A stretch of DNA of 40,988 bases from Cyanobium sp. PCC 7001. GTDB taxonomy: Bacteria; Cyanobacteriota; Cyanobacteriia; PCC-6307; Cyanobiaceae. This document shows positions 7,960 to 17,403 of the stretch, piece after piece (the stretch's first letter is position 1; the number at the start of each line of letters is the position of its first letter). The position numbers were made by a program, and so were the translations under genes. Below the pieces are notes generated by a model that worked only from the letters and a program-made list of their open reading frames with translations, was not told the origin of the DNA and searched no databases. Location of the stretch: NCBI RefSeq assembly GCF_000155635.1, contig NZ_DS990556.1, positions 1,430,629-1,471,616 on the forward strand. The letters are read 5' to 3'.

Positions 7960-8664
7960 TTATGGCGCCCCGCTGCCAGCGGCAGCCGGAGGGCCCAGAT
8001 CGAGGGCCTCCAGCACGGCGGCGCCCCGCGGAACCAGTTTCTCGCCGCGCAGGGCTCCGAGCCCGCCGCCACAGGCGATCCAGCGGGGTGAGTCCGGCGG
8101 CAGCCACTGGCGCAGCGTGGCCAGGCTGCGCAGCTGCCGAGGCCAGTGAAAGGTGCGGGCGGTGCGCAGCGGCGCCACGGCCCCCACGCCCACGGGAGCC
8201 AGCAGCCGGCCGCAGAACAACACATCGAGGTCCTGCTGGCCCACGTGCAGCACGCAGGCACCGGGCGTCGACCCCGGGGTCCAGAGCAGGCGAACGCCGG
8301 CAGCCAGATCGTGGCCGGCGCCGAAACGCTGCAGCCGCTCCACCCCCGGCAGCAGGTAGGCCTCCTGCTCCTGCACCAGCACCGGCCAGCCCAGGGCCTG
8401 CTGCCAGCGCCGGCAGCGGCCGTGGCCCTCCCGGCTGGTGAGCACGAGCAGCCCGTCCCCGCCACGCCCGGCCAGCCAGTCGAGGTTGGCCTGGCTGTAG
8501 CCGGGGCAGTCGATCAGCAGATCGAAGCCCAGGCCGGAGCGGTCGCCCTCCAGCAACCAGCTGCTGCCCCCCTGGCTGTCGCGGCTGGGGGCGAACAGCC
8601 AGAGCCCCGGCAGCACGGCCAGCGGTGGACGGCCGGCCTCCGGAGCATGGGCGAGCACGGACAC
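7960..8664 (-). CDS. Metallo-beta-lactamase-fold protein lacking metal ligands
   Basis: About 234 residues with MBL-fold landmarks: GFDLLIDCPGY (strand before the first metal loop), GLLVLTSREGHGR where active enzymes have an HxHxDH motif, LLWTPGSTPGACVLHV in place of TPGHTPG, and LFCGRLLAP in place of the usual FTGDxL. The key His and Asp ligands are thus replaced (Ser77, Ser132, Arg153), so hydrolytic activity is unlikely. It may be a binding or regulatory protein. The start is uncertain: GTG 8664 is chosen because an AT-rich promoter-like patch lies at 8684-8696; TTG at 8673 or 8676 and ATG at 8733 are in frame, but the ATG would overlap the divergent glgX gene. Confidence 0.65.
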   Translation of the reverse strand: MSVLAHAPEAGRPPLAVLPGLWLFAPSRDSQGGSSWLLEGDRSGLGFDLLIDCPGYSQANLDWLAGRGGDGLLVLTSREGHGRCRRWQQALGWPVLVQEQEAYLLPGVERLQRFGAGHDLAAGVRLLWTPGSTPGACVLHVGQQDLDVLFCGRLLAPVGVGAVAPLRTARTFHWPRQLRSLATLRQWLPPDSPRWIACGGGLGALRGEKLVPRGAAVLEALDLGPPAAAGSGAP

Positions 8665-8716
8665 CTGGGCCAACAAGACGGTGATGTCTAGTTTGTGGGC
8701 GCACTGACCGGAGCCG

Positions 8717-10867
<2,151 letters not shown>

Positions 10868-10905
10868 GACGGTCGCCTCGAGCCGAGCATCGCGCCCGGC
10901 CCATC

Positions 10906-10938
10906 AAAAACGGCGGTGCCCCGAAAGGGACACCGCCG
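10906..10938 (-). terminator. Rho-independent terminator of the hli gene
   Basis: On the minus strand CGGCGGTG pairs with CACCGCCG, and an inner CCC/GGG stem is closed by a four-base loop, with one mismatch between the two stems. Five T residues follow. It lies 34 bases after the HLIP stop. The stem could also end glgX transcription coming from the plus side, but the T-run is only on the minus side. Confidence 0.82.
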
Positions 10939-10971
10939 CGGGTGGCTGCGAAGCGGCTGGACCTGGGTGGA

Positions 10972-11118
10972 TCAGCCGAGGCCGATCTGGCCGAGGATGC
11001 CCTGGCCGGTGAGCAGTTCGGTGGCCAGACCGATGGTGAAACCGAGCATGGCGAGGCGGCCATTCCAGGTCTCGGCGAAGGCGACGAAACCGAAGCGGGA
11101 GGTGGTGCTGTCAGACAT
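10972..11118 (-). CDS. hli: High-light-inducible protein (HLIP/Hli)
   Basis: 48-residue thylakoid membrane protein with the chlorophyll-binding helix of the LHC superfamily: AETWNGRLAMLGFTIGLATE carries the conserved ExxNGRxAMxGF signature. Hlips bind chlorophyll and carotenoid, quench excess energy and associate with photosystem II assembly intermediates under light stress. The short N-terminus (MSDSTTSRFGFVAF) and the Gly-rich tail (GQGILGQIGLG) fit single-helix picocyanobacterial Hlips. It has a strong terminator directly downstream. The promoter should lie in 11119-11175; I saw no clean match there to the HLR1 element known for stress-induced Hli genes. Confidence 0.92.
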   Translation of the reverse strand: MSDSTTSRFGFVAFAETWNGRLAMLGFTIGLATELLTGQGILGQIGLG

Positions 11119-11175
11119 GGTTGCGCGGGATTGCGAAACGTGAAGAAATCCTAACTGCCTGGAGCGGATCTGGGG

Positions 11176-11388
11176 TCAGCCTGCAGAAAAGGATCGCGCT
11201 GAGCCTGGACGCTGGGCCAGGCGGCAGCCCAGCTGGATCACGCCCTGGTCAAGAAGCCGGCCGAGGCGAACGGCCGCGGCCTCCTCCACCCGGGAAAACA
11301 GGTTCTGACGCTGGGCCAGCCAGCTCAGTTCGGACGGCGTGATCACCCCGGTGGACACCGACTCCAGGAAGAGCTCTCCGACGGTCAT
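11176..11388 (-). CDS. Small conserved hypothetical protein, 70 aa
   Basis: Starts MTVGELFLESVSTGVITPSE and continues with a helical region ending in a Gly-Cys-Arg segment. I recognise the style of a small protein conserved in picocyanobacteria but know no function. It is soluble, rich in Leu, Glu and Arg, and has no Cys pair or membrane helix; the last 15 residues look disordered. ATG 11388 is preferred; an upstream ATG at 11412 would run through an RpaB-like element. It lies between the hli gene and a divergent DoxX-family gene. Shared light-stress control with hli is possible but unproven. Confidence 0.6.
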   Translation of the reverse strand: MTVGELFLESVSTGVITPSELSWLAQRQNLFSRVEEAAAVRLGRLLDQGVIQLGCRLAQRPGSARSFSAG

Positions 11389-11391
11389 GGT

Positions 11392-11409
11392 GCTGTTACG
11401 AAGTGTAAA
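11392..11409 (-). promoter_or_regulatory. HLR1-like element (possible RpaB site)
   Basis: On the minus strand TTTACACT-TC-GTAACAGC resembles the RpaB-binding HLR1 consensus, two KTTACAWW octamers separated by two bases. The first octamer has one deviation, the second about three. It lies directly before the ATG at 11388. The same bases form an imperfect TGTTAC/GTAAACA dyad. Confidence 0.3.
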
Positions 11410-11580
11410 CATTGTGCCACGGCTTTTTGCGCCGGGGCGATGGCCGGTGCACCCAGGCAGCGTCCATCCGGGCTGGCGCCGCACGGCCGCCCCGAGGCGG
11501 AACGCCGTTCAGGAACAGCTTCACGTTCCGTTACGTGGCTTGCCAGAGTTCTCACACACCATTCCTCCCCTTCGCGGTCG

Positions 11581-12285
11581 ATGTCCACCCTTCAACTGCT
11601 GGAAGGTCTCGCCGGCTTCGCGGCGGCCTGTCTGGCGCTGTGGTTCCTGCGCCTGAACCGCTCCGACCTGGATGCCTCCCGGGCCGGCAACGCCGTGCTC
11701 TCAGCCGGTCCAGCCGCCGGTCCGCTCACCCAGCTGGTGCAGCGCCCGGCCGTGCGCGGCCTGCTCGGGCGCTACGTGCTCCAGCGCGGCACCCTCGCCG
11801 ATGCCGGCCTGTTGATCCTGCGCGTGGCGATCGGCCTGATGATGATTCATCACGGCCAGGACAAGCTCGGCAATCCTCAGGCCTTCGCCGACACCTACGT
11901 GGCCCCGCTCCACCTCCCCTTTCCCCTCGTGCTCGCCTGGGTGGCCGGCCTGTCCGAGGTGATGGGCAGCTGGCTGCTGATCCTGGGCCTCCTCACCCCC
12001 CTCGGGGCCCTCGCCATCGCCGGCACCATGAGCGTGGCGGCCTACCACCACATCCTCACGGCCGGCCTCAACATCTACGTGCTGGAGCTGGTGGTGCTCT
12101 ACCTGGGCGCCAGCCTGGCCCTGCTGCTGCTGGGTCCTGGCCGTTTCTCCTTCGACGGTGCCATCACCGCCGAACTGCTCCAGGCTCCCGAGGTTCAGGC
12201 TCCCGAGGTTGAGCCTCCCCAGCACACCGGCTCCACCTCCGAGCAGGCCGTCGCGCCCTCCCTGGCCCAGATCGGTGGGGTCTGA
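11581..12285 (+). CDS. DoxX-family membrane protein
   Basis: 234-residue integral membrane protein. A first hydrophobic segment lies near residues 4-22, then the DoxX core of four helices from about residue 80 to 190 with LILRVAIGLMMIHHGQDKL, VLAWVAGLSEVMGSWLLIL, a third helix and LVVLYLGASLALLLLG. DoxX proteins relate to thiosulfate:quinone oxidoreductase subunits and to oxidative-stress proteins; the actual reaction here is not predictable. The C-terminal 40 residues are Pro/Ala/Glu rich and contain an exact 15-base tandem duplication (12181-12210) encoding QAPEV twice. ATG 11581 is the first Met before the first helix. Neighbours do not suggest an operon. Confidence 0.75.
   Translation: MSTLQLLEGLAGFAAACLALWFLRLNRSDLDASRAGNAVLSAGPAAGPLTQLVQRPAVRGLLGRYVLQRGTLADAGLLILRVAIGLMMIHHGQDKLGNPQAFADTYVAPLHLPFPLVLAWVAGLSEVMGSWLLILGLLTPLGALAIAGTMSVAAYHHILTAGLNIYVLELVVLYLGASLALLLLGPGRFSFDGAITAELLQAPEVQAPEVEPPQHTGSTSEQAVAPSLAQIGGV
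12181..12210 (+). repeat. 15-bp exact tandem duplication in doxX tail
   Basis: Two identical 15-base copies in a row, in frame, encode QAPEVQAPEV in the disordered C-terminus of the DoxX-family protein. A partial third copy follows (GAGCCTCCC). It is probably a recent slippage event. Confidence 0.8.
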
Positions 12286-12379
12286 AGGGGTCGGCTAGCC
12301 GTACTGACAGGCCGGCCGAACGGATCTATCACTGAATCAGAGGCCAAGACCGGGGCAGCGCGAGCCCTGCAACAGGCCC

Positions 12380-12405
12380 AAGGGCGCTCGACACGGGGCG
12401 CCCTT
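12380..12405 (+). terminator. Possible terminator after the DoxX gene
   Basis: AAGGGCGC and GCGCCCTT form an 8-bp stem around a 10-base loop, followed by the weakly T-rich CTTCTTCAT. It lies 95 bases after the DoxX stop and 46 bases before the PhoX start. The poor T-run keeps confidence low. Confidence 0.4.
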
Positions 12406-12450
12406 CTTCATGTGAACCGCTCGCGGCACTCTCCCTTGCCAGCCCCAGCC

Positions 12451-14640
12451 ATGAACCGCCGCGCCCTGCTGGTGTTGCTGGGCCTTGGCACCGGCACGGC
12501 CACCCGGGCGATGGCCCGGTCCCGCAGCCTCACGACCGCCGGGCCAGCCCCGGGGAGGGGCGCCACCCGAGCCCTCCCCTTCCGGCCGGTTCCCACGCCC
12601 CTGCCGCTCCCAGGTGACGGCCTGCCGGCCGCCCAGCAGCGCCGCCAATACGGCCGGGCAAGCCTGCAGGACCGGCTGGTGGTACCTGAGGGCTACAGGG
12701 CCGACCTGCTGGCCGTGTGGGGTGATGCCCTCGGGACGGGGACGTTCGGGTACAACAACGATCACCTGGCGTTCCTGGCGCTGGGGCCCGACGCGGCCCT
12801 GCTCACGGTGAACTTCGAGTACATCAGCGCCAGACCCTGGGCGGAGGGGCTGGATGAGGCCCGCGGACTCAGCCTGCCGCTGGAGCCGCTGCGGGCCGCC
12901 CTGGCGGACCGGGACGGTAGCGTGGACGCCACGGCTCTCGGCGCTGCCGATCCCCTGCTGGCGATGGTGCGCACCGTGGCCGCGGTGGCCCTGGAGGAGC
13001 TGGGCATCGGCGTGGCGGAGCTGCGGCGGGAACCGGACGGACGCTGGCGGCGGCAACCCGGACGCTTCGATCGCCGCATCTCCGGCCTGAGCGGGCGGGA
13101 GGATCCCGCCCAGCGCCTGCGGGCCAGCGGGCCGGCGGCGGCGGTGTTCCGCGCCCCCCGGCGCCTCGGCTACGACGATGGCCTCGGCGATCGGATCATC
13201 GGCACCTTCGCCAACTGCGCCGGCGGCACCACCCCCTGGGGCACGGTGCTGAGCGCCGAGGAGAACGTGCAGAACGAGGTGTGCGAGGAGGTGTACGCCG
13301 ACGGCTCCTCGCCCGATCCCTCACGGCTGCCCTTCCGCTGGGATGGCCGGCGCCTGAGCGGCCTGGGCAATCCATTCCGACTGGCCGGCAACAAATACGG
13401 CTGGATCGTGGAGGTGGATCCGCGCCGGCCCCAGCGGCCACCGGTGAAACATACGGCTCTGGGGCGCTTCCGCCACGAGGCAGTGGCGGTGAAGGCCCAG
13501 GCCGGCCAGCCCCTGGTGGTGTATTCCGGCTGCGACCGGCACGGCGGCCACCTCTACCGCTTCGTCAGCGACGCCCGGATCGAGGACCCGGAGGATCCGG
13601 CCAACTCCGGGCTGTTCGCCCAGGGACGGCTGGACGTGGCCCGCTTCAGCCCCGATGGCCGCGGCCACTGGATTCCGCTGCAGCCCGGCACCCGCCTCGA
13701 CCCACCACGGCCGAGCCACTACCGGCGCTGGACGCTGGACCAGCCCACCCTGCTGCCCCACCCCGACCGCCGCCTGCCCGGCGCCATCGCCCTCGCCACG
13801 GACGGGGAGGTAAAGGGCTACCTCCGGCAGTACGCCACGCTGGCCGACCTCTACCCCGGCGAGGGCGAAGCGAGGCTCGGCGCGATCCTGATCGACGCCC
13901 ATCTCGCCGCCAACGCCGTGGGCGCCACCGCCACGGCCCGCCCGGAGGACACCGTGATCGACCCCACCACGGGCGATCTGCTGATCGCCTTCACGGCCGG
14001 GGGGGGCGAGGAGCCGGTGGGGCGGGCCGATCCCGCCATCTTCTTTGGCCCCTCGGGCGAGCCCACCTGGCCCCACGGCTGGGTGATGCGGCTCACGGAC
14101 GTCACCCCTGCCCACGACAACCCGCCACGGCCGACGCGGAGCAATGGCTTCCGCTGGCGGATGGTGGCCGTGGGCGGTCCGCCCTGGCAGGGCGGCCTGG
14201 GCTTCGCCAACCCCGACAACCTGGAGGTGGACCGCTCCGGCAACGTGTGGATCATGACCGACCGCTCCTCGCGCCTGGCCAGCGGCGATCCCTTCGGCAA
14301 CAACAGCTGCTGGGTGCTGCCCAAGCGCGGGCCGGCCCGGGGCGAGGCCCTCTGCTTCGCCACAGGCCCCATGGAGTGCGAGCTCACCGGCCCTTGCTTC
14401 GACGAGCCGGAGCACACGCTCTTCCTGGCCGTGCAGCACCCCGGCGAGGTGAGCGGCACCCGCAGGGGCCATGCCGCCGACAGCGTGCGCACCCGCCTGG
14501 TGGATCGCAGCGGCAGCCCCTTCGTGCAGGAGCGATCGGTGCCCAGGGGCTCGAACTGGCCCTCCGGCGTGCCGGACCGGCCACCCCGGCCCGGGATCGT
14601 GGCGATCCGCCGCTCGACGGGCGGGCCATTGCTGCCGTAG
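12451..14640 (+). CDS. PhoX-like (DUF839) phosphatase
   Basis: 729-residue protein of the PhoX/DUF839 family, Fe/Ca-dependent alkaline phosphomonoesterases exported by Tat. Typical blocks: FGYNNDHLAF, the conserved FANCAGGTTPWGTVLSAEEN whose Cys binds iron in Pseudomonas PhoX, NKYGWIVEVDP, GRFRHEAVAV, VVYSGCDRHGGHLYRFVS and NPDNLEVDRSGNVWIMTD. The N-terminus MNRRALLVLLGLGTGTATRA has an Arg pair before a hydrophobic stretch, compatible with a Tat or Sec signal although not a perfect twin-arginine consensus. ATG 12451 is preferred because it places the signal at the end; GTG 12412 is upstream. It probably scavenges phosphate in the periplasm. No Pho box was identified upstream. Confidence 0.82.
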   Translation: MNRRALLVLLGLGTGTATRAMARSRSLTTAGPAPGRGATRALPFRPVPTPLPLPGDGLPAAQQRRQYGRASLQDRLVVPEGYRADLLAVWGDALGTGTFGYNNDHLAFLALGPDAALLTVNFEYISARPWAEGLDEARGLSLPLEPLRAALADRDGSVDATALGAADPLLAMVRTVAAVALEELGIGVAELRREPDGRWRRQPGRFDRRISGLSGREDPAQRLRASGPAAAVFRAPRRLGYDDGLGDRIIGTFANCAGGTTPWGTVLSAEENVQNEVCEEVYADGSSPDPSRLPFRWDGRRLSGLGNPFRLAGNKYGWIVEVDPRRPQRPPVKHTALGRFRHEAVAVKAQAGQPLVVYSGCDRHGGHLYRFVSDARIEDPEDPANSGLFAQGRLDVARFSPDGRGHWIPLQPGTRLDPPRPSHYRRWTLDQPTLLPHPDRRLPGAIALATDGEVKGYLRQYATLADLYPGEGEARLGAILIDAHLAANAVGATATARPEDTVIDPTTGDLLIAFTAGGGEEPVGRADPAIFFGPSGEPTWPHGWVMRLTDVTPAHDNPPRPTRSNGFRWRMVAVGGPPWQGGLGFANPDNLEVDRSGNVWIMTDRSSRLASGDPFGNNSCWVLPKRGPARGEALCFATGPMECELTGPCFDEPEHTLFLAVQHPGEVSGTRRGHAADSVRTRLVDRSGSPFVQERSVPRGSNWPSGVPDRPPRPGIVAIRRSTGGPLLP

Positions 14641-14681
14641 GCGGGCCGTTGCCGCCAGCATGGATCCGCTGCTCCCCGACC

Positions 14682-14939
14682 ATGCTCCCTCCCTGTCCCC
14701 TCTGCCCGTTCGGCGGCCCGGCCCTGGTGGCCAAGATCGCCGGGCTGCAGGCCACGGTGCTGCTCCTGCTCACCCTGCTGATCAAGGCCCAGATCCGCAT
14801 CAAGACCGCGTCGGCCATCGGGCTGCTGCTTCTGGCCCTGCAGACCCTGGCGTTCCTGGCCGTGGGCGGTGCCCTGGGCGCTGCAGCCGCCGGGGCCGCG
14901 GCCATCGCGTTCCAGCGCCGCCAGCCCCAGAGCGCGTGA
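14682..14939 (+). CDS. Small two-helix membrane protein, 85 aa
   Basis: Starts MLPPCPLCPFGGPALVAK, with a CPLC pair at the N-terminus, then two predicted membrane helices (about residues 18-36 and 42-75, the second very rich in Ala, Leu and Gly) and a basic tail. I do not recognise the family. Its stop overlaps the GTG start of the next gene (GTGA), which supports real translation and coupling to the FMN-binding protein downstream. It begins 42 bases after the PhoX stop and may share that transcript. The cysteine pair could bind metal or be redox active, but one pair is thin evidence. Confidence 0.55.
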   Translation: MLPPCPLCPFGGPALVAKIAGLQATVLLLLTLLIKAQIRIKTASAIGLLLLALQTLAFLAVGGALGAAAAGAAAIAFQRRQPQSA

Positions 14940-15499
14940 GCGACCTGCCCCCCTGGCGCCCCCTGCTCAAGGGGGCCCGCCAGCGCGAGGGCCGCTCCCC
15001 GGCAGCCCGCTGGCTCCAGCTCGCCAACGTGGCCGCCGACGGCACCCCACGGGTGCGCACCCTGGTGTTCCGGGGCTGGGCCGATGGCGCCACACTCGAT
15101 CTGCTCACCGATGGCCGCAGCGCCAAGGCCATGGAGCTCCGCCACCAGCCGGCGGTGGAACTCTGCTGGCTGCTGAGCCGGGCCCGCTGCCAGTTCCGGC
15201 TGCGCGGTGCGGTGATGGACCTGCCGGCCCCGCTGGATCTGCAGGAGCGGCAGCGGCACTGGCGGGCTCTGAGTCCCGCCGGCCGCGCGCTCTGGGGCTG
15301 GCCCCCGCCGGGGGAACCGCTGGATCCTGGAGCGGCCTTCCCGACGGAACTGGCCGACGACGCCCCGATGCCGCCGCAATTCCAGCTGGTGCGGATTCCG
15401 CTCGAGCAGGTGGAGCTGCTGGAGCTGGTGGGGCACCCCCATCGCCGCCGCCGCTGGCGGCGCCACCAGGCCTGGAGGGAAGAGCCGCTCAATCCCTGA
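14936..15499 (+). CDS. Pyridoxamine 5'-phosphate oxidase-family FMN-binding protein
   Basis: 187 residues of the split-barrel FMN-binding fold. Landmarks are RWLQLANVAADGTPRVRTLV (the substrate/FMN entry strand of PNPOx), RSAKAMELRHQPAVELCWLL and QFRLRGAV. It is most like the cyanobacterial Alr4036-type FMN-binding group rather than true PdxH, lacking the long PdxH C-terminal block with its conserved Arg/His. It may be an FMN-dependent oxidase or reductase; the substrate is unknown. The GTG start overlaps the stop of the preceding small membrane protein by four bases. The C-terminus is Arg rich. Confidence 0.78.
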   Translation: MSDLPPWRPLLKGARQREGRSPAARWLQLANVAADGTPRVRTLVFRGWADGATLDLLTDGRSAKAMELRHQPAVELCWLLSRARCQFRLRGAVMDLPAPLDLQERQRHWRALSPAGRALWGWPPPGEPLDPGAAFPTELADDAPMPPQFQLVRIPLEQVELLELVGHPHRRRRWRRHQAWREEPLNP

Positions 15500-15540
15500 G
15501 CCGGCAGGTGGCACTGGGATCCCAGTTCGCCCGGCCGCCC

Positions 15541-16536
15541 ATGCCCTCCGTTTCCTCCGCAGAGCACACGCTGGTGGCCTCCCTGATCGCCCTGATGGAG
15601 GCCGGCACCACACCGTGGCGGCGCCCGTGGGACGCCAACGGCGGCGGCCACCACGTGAACCTGCTGTCGGGCCGCCGCTACCGCGGCGCCAATCCGATCC
15701 TGCTCACCCTGGGGATGCACGGACGGGGCTCGCGGCTGCCCTACTGGTGCGGCTTCGCCGAAGCCCGCGCCCGCGGCCTGGTCCCCCGGCGCGGATCCAA
15801 GGCCGTGCACGTGCTCCGCCCCCAGCTGTCGCCGGCCCGGCTTCAAGAACCTCTCCACGCCGCTGACGGCGATGCCCATGCCGACGCCGACACAGGCGCC
15901 GCCCCCGCCCAGCAGGCCTGGATCCGCTTTCGCCCCGTGGCGGTGTTCAATGCCGCTGATCTGGTGGGCGACGACCTGGTGGCCCTGATCGCGCAGCGAC
16001 GCTTCTGCGAAGGACTCGATCAACGGCCCGAACCCGAACGGCTGGCCGGCGCCGAGGCGGCGCTCGGGGGCTGGGCGGTGCCGGTGAGCCATGGCGGTGA
16101 TCGGGCCGCCTACCTGCCCCAGCTGGATCGGATCCAGCTGCCCGAGCGCGGTGCCTTCAGCAGCGCCAGTGCCTTCTACGCCACCTGGGCCCACGAAGCC
16201 ATCCACTCCACGGGCCATCCCAGCCGCCTGAGCCGCGACCTCTCGGGCCGCTTCGGCTCAAGGGCCTATGCCCGCGAGGAGCTGGTGGCCGAGCTGGGTG
16301 CCGTGCTGCTGGGGGATCGGCTCGAGATCGGCAGCCAGGTGGAGCACCATGCCGCTTACCTCAGCCACTGGATTGGCCTGCTGCGGGAACGTCCGCAGGT
16401 GCTGGTTCAGGTACTGGCCGAGGCCCGGTGGGCCGCCGATCTGATCGCGCCCGACCCCGTTTCGCCGCCCAAAGCACGGGAATCCGGGGAAGAACCGGCG
16501 GGAAACAGCCAGGTTGCCCACTGCCGCGCAGAATGA
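15541..16536 (+). CDS. ArdC-like protein: ssDNA-binding domain plus zincin peptidase
   Basis: 331 residues in two parts. The N-terminal ArdC/DUF1738 domain (about 5-150) contains TPWRRPWDANGGG, NLLSGRRYRGAN, LPYWCGFAEARARGL and the FRPVAVFNAADL strand. The C-terminal metallopeptidase domain (about 200-320) has the HExxH zinc motif within TWAHEAIHSTGH and the later EELVAELGA helix that would supply another ligand. ArdC proteins of conjugative plasmids counter host restriction and bind single-stranded DNA. A 20-residue Ala/Asp-rich insertion near residues 105-125 is unusual. No plasmid or integrase genes are nearby. It ends four bases before the cobalamin riboswitch. A domesticated mobile-element gene is a reasonable inference. 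Confidence 0.8.
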   Translation: MPSVSSAEHTLVASLIALMEAGTTPWRRPWDANGGGHHVNLLSGRRYRGANPILLTLGMHGRGSRLPYWCGFAEARARGLVPRRGSKAVHVLRPQLSPARLQEPLHAADGDAHADADTGAAPAQQAWIRFRPVAVFNAADLVGDDLVALIAQRRFCEGLDQRPEPERLAGAEAALGGWAVPVSHGGDRAAYLPQLDRIQLPERGAFSSASAFYATWAHEAIHSTGHPSRLSRDLSGRFGSRAYAREELVAELGAVLLGDRLEIGSQVEHHAAYLSHWIGLLRERPQVLVQVLAEARWAADLIAPDPVSPPKARESGEEPAGNSQVAHCRAE

Positions 16537-16539
16537 GCG

Positions 16540-16654
16540 GGAACGGTTTCCGCGGTTCACCCCAGGAAGTCAAGGAGGAAAGCCCGGTGCAAGTCCGGCA
16601 CTGTCCCGCAGCTGTGAGGGAGCCCGGCTCCCGAGTCAGAACGCTCGCCGTTCC
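16540..16654 (+). promoter_or_regulatory. Cobalamin (B12) riboswitch
   Basis: The aptamer core is clear: AGGAAAGCCCGGTG, then the B12-box-like AAGTCCGGCACTGTCCCGCA, CTGTGA and GAGTCAGAA. A perfect 7-bp closing stem GGAACGG (16540-16546) pairs with CCGTTCC (16648-16654). Downstream, CCCGG (16670-16674) can pair with CCGGG (16683-16687), whose GGG is part of the GGGAG ribosome site before the ATG at 16695. This suggests translational shut-off when adenosylcobalamin binds. It controls the HupE-type transporter. Confidence 0.93.
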
Positions 16655-16694
16655 ACCTGTTCCTTTCTGCCCGGCGCGGACACCGGGAGAATCC

Positions 16695-17303
16695 ATGCCT
16701 CAGTTCCAGAGCACCCGTTCCCTGGGCGTGCTGGCGGCCCTGGCCACCGCCATGGCGCTGCTGGCGGGCCAGCCGGCCCAGGCCCACAGCGTCGCCAGCG
16801 GAGGGCTGGCGTCCGGTTTCCTGCACCCCCTGGCCGGCACCGACCACCTGCTGCTGCTGATCGGGGTGGGCGCGGCGGCCTCCTACATCTCCTCCCAGCT
16901 GCTGATCTGGGGACTGGCCGGCGCCCTGATCGGCGCTGTGTTCGGGGCCACCGGCGGGGGGCTGCCCGCCGCCGAGGTGCTGGCCGCCGCGGCGGTGCCC
17001 GCCGTGGCCTTCATGGTGCTGAGCGGCCACAGGTCCAGCAAGGCTCCCGCCCTGGGAGCCTGCGGATCGCTGATCGCCGCGGCCGTGGCGGTGCACGCCA
17101 TGCTCCACGGCCAGGAAGCCCCCGCCGGTGCGGCCTCCGCCCTGTGGTGGGCCGGATCCTTCTCCGCGTCCCTGCTGGTCAGCGGCGGCAGCTGTCTGCT
17201 GCTGCGCCGCCTGCCCGCCGGCTGGACGACGGCGATCGCGCTGCTGCTGGCCGTGTACGGCGGCTGGATGGTGCTGGCGCCGCTGGGGCTGGTGGCTCGC
17301 TGA
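16695..17303 (+). CDS. HupE/UreJ-family transporter, B12-regulated, likely cobalt uptake
   Basis: 202-residue membrane protein. An N-terminal signal segment (to about residue 30, ending QPAQA) is followed by the family signature FLHPLAGTDHLLLLIGVG and about six further hydrophobic helices. HupE/UreJ proteins import nickel or cobalt across the membrane. A cobalamin riboswitch directly upstream is the classic marker for cobalt supply to B12 synthesis in cyanobacteria, so cobalt is preferred; nickel for the Hox hydrogenase at the left of the window is the alternative. The ribosome site GGGAG lies 5 bases before the ATG and can be masked by a hairpin. The gene stops one base before the convergent tRNA-Gly. 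Confidence 0.85.
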   Translation: MPQFQSTRSLGVLAALATAMALLAGQPAQAHSVASGGLASGFLHPLAGTDHLLLLIGVGAAASYISSQLLIWGLAGALIGAVFGATGGGLPAAEVLAAAAVPAVAFMVLSGHRSSKAPALGACGSLIAAAVAVHAMLHGQEAPAGAASALWWAGSFSASLLVSGGSCLLLRRLPAGWTTAIALLLAVYGGWMVLAPLGLVAR

Positions 17304-17374
<71 letters not shown>

Positions 17375-17403
17375 AGCAGTACAGACGTACTGTCGCTGCC
17401 CCT

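Noticed and set aside
11511-11545. Second HLR1-like element upstream of the DoxX gene
   Set aside because: CACGTTCCGTTACGTG has only weak resemblance to the direct-repeat consensus and is better read as chance.
13281-14681. Plus-strand frame inside the PhoX gene running on to 14939
   Set aside because: Only the part after ATG 14682 looks like protein (two helices). The rest is a shadow of the PhoX-like gene.
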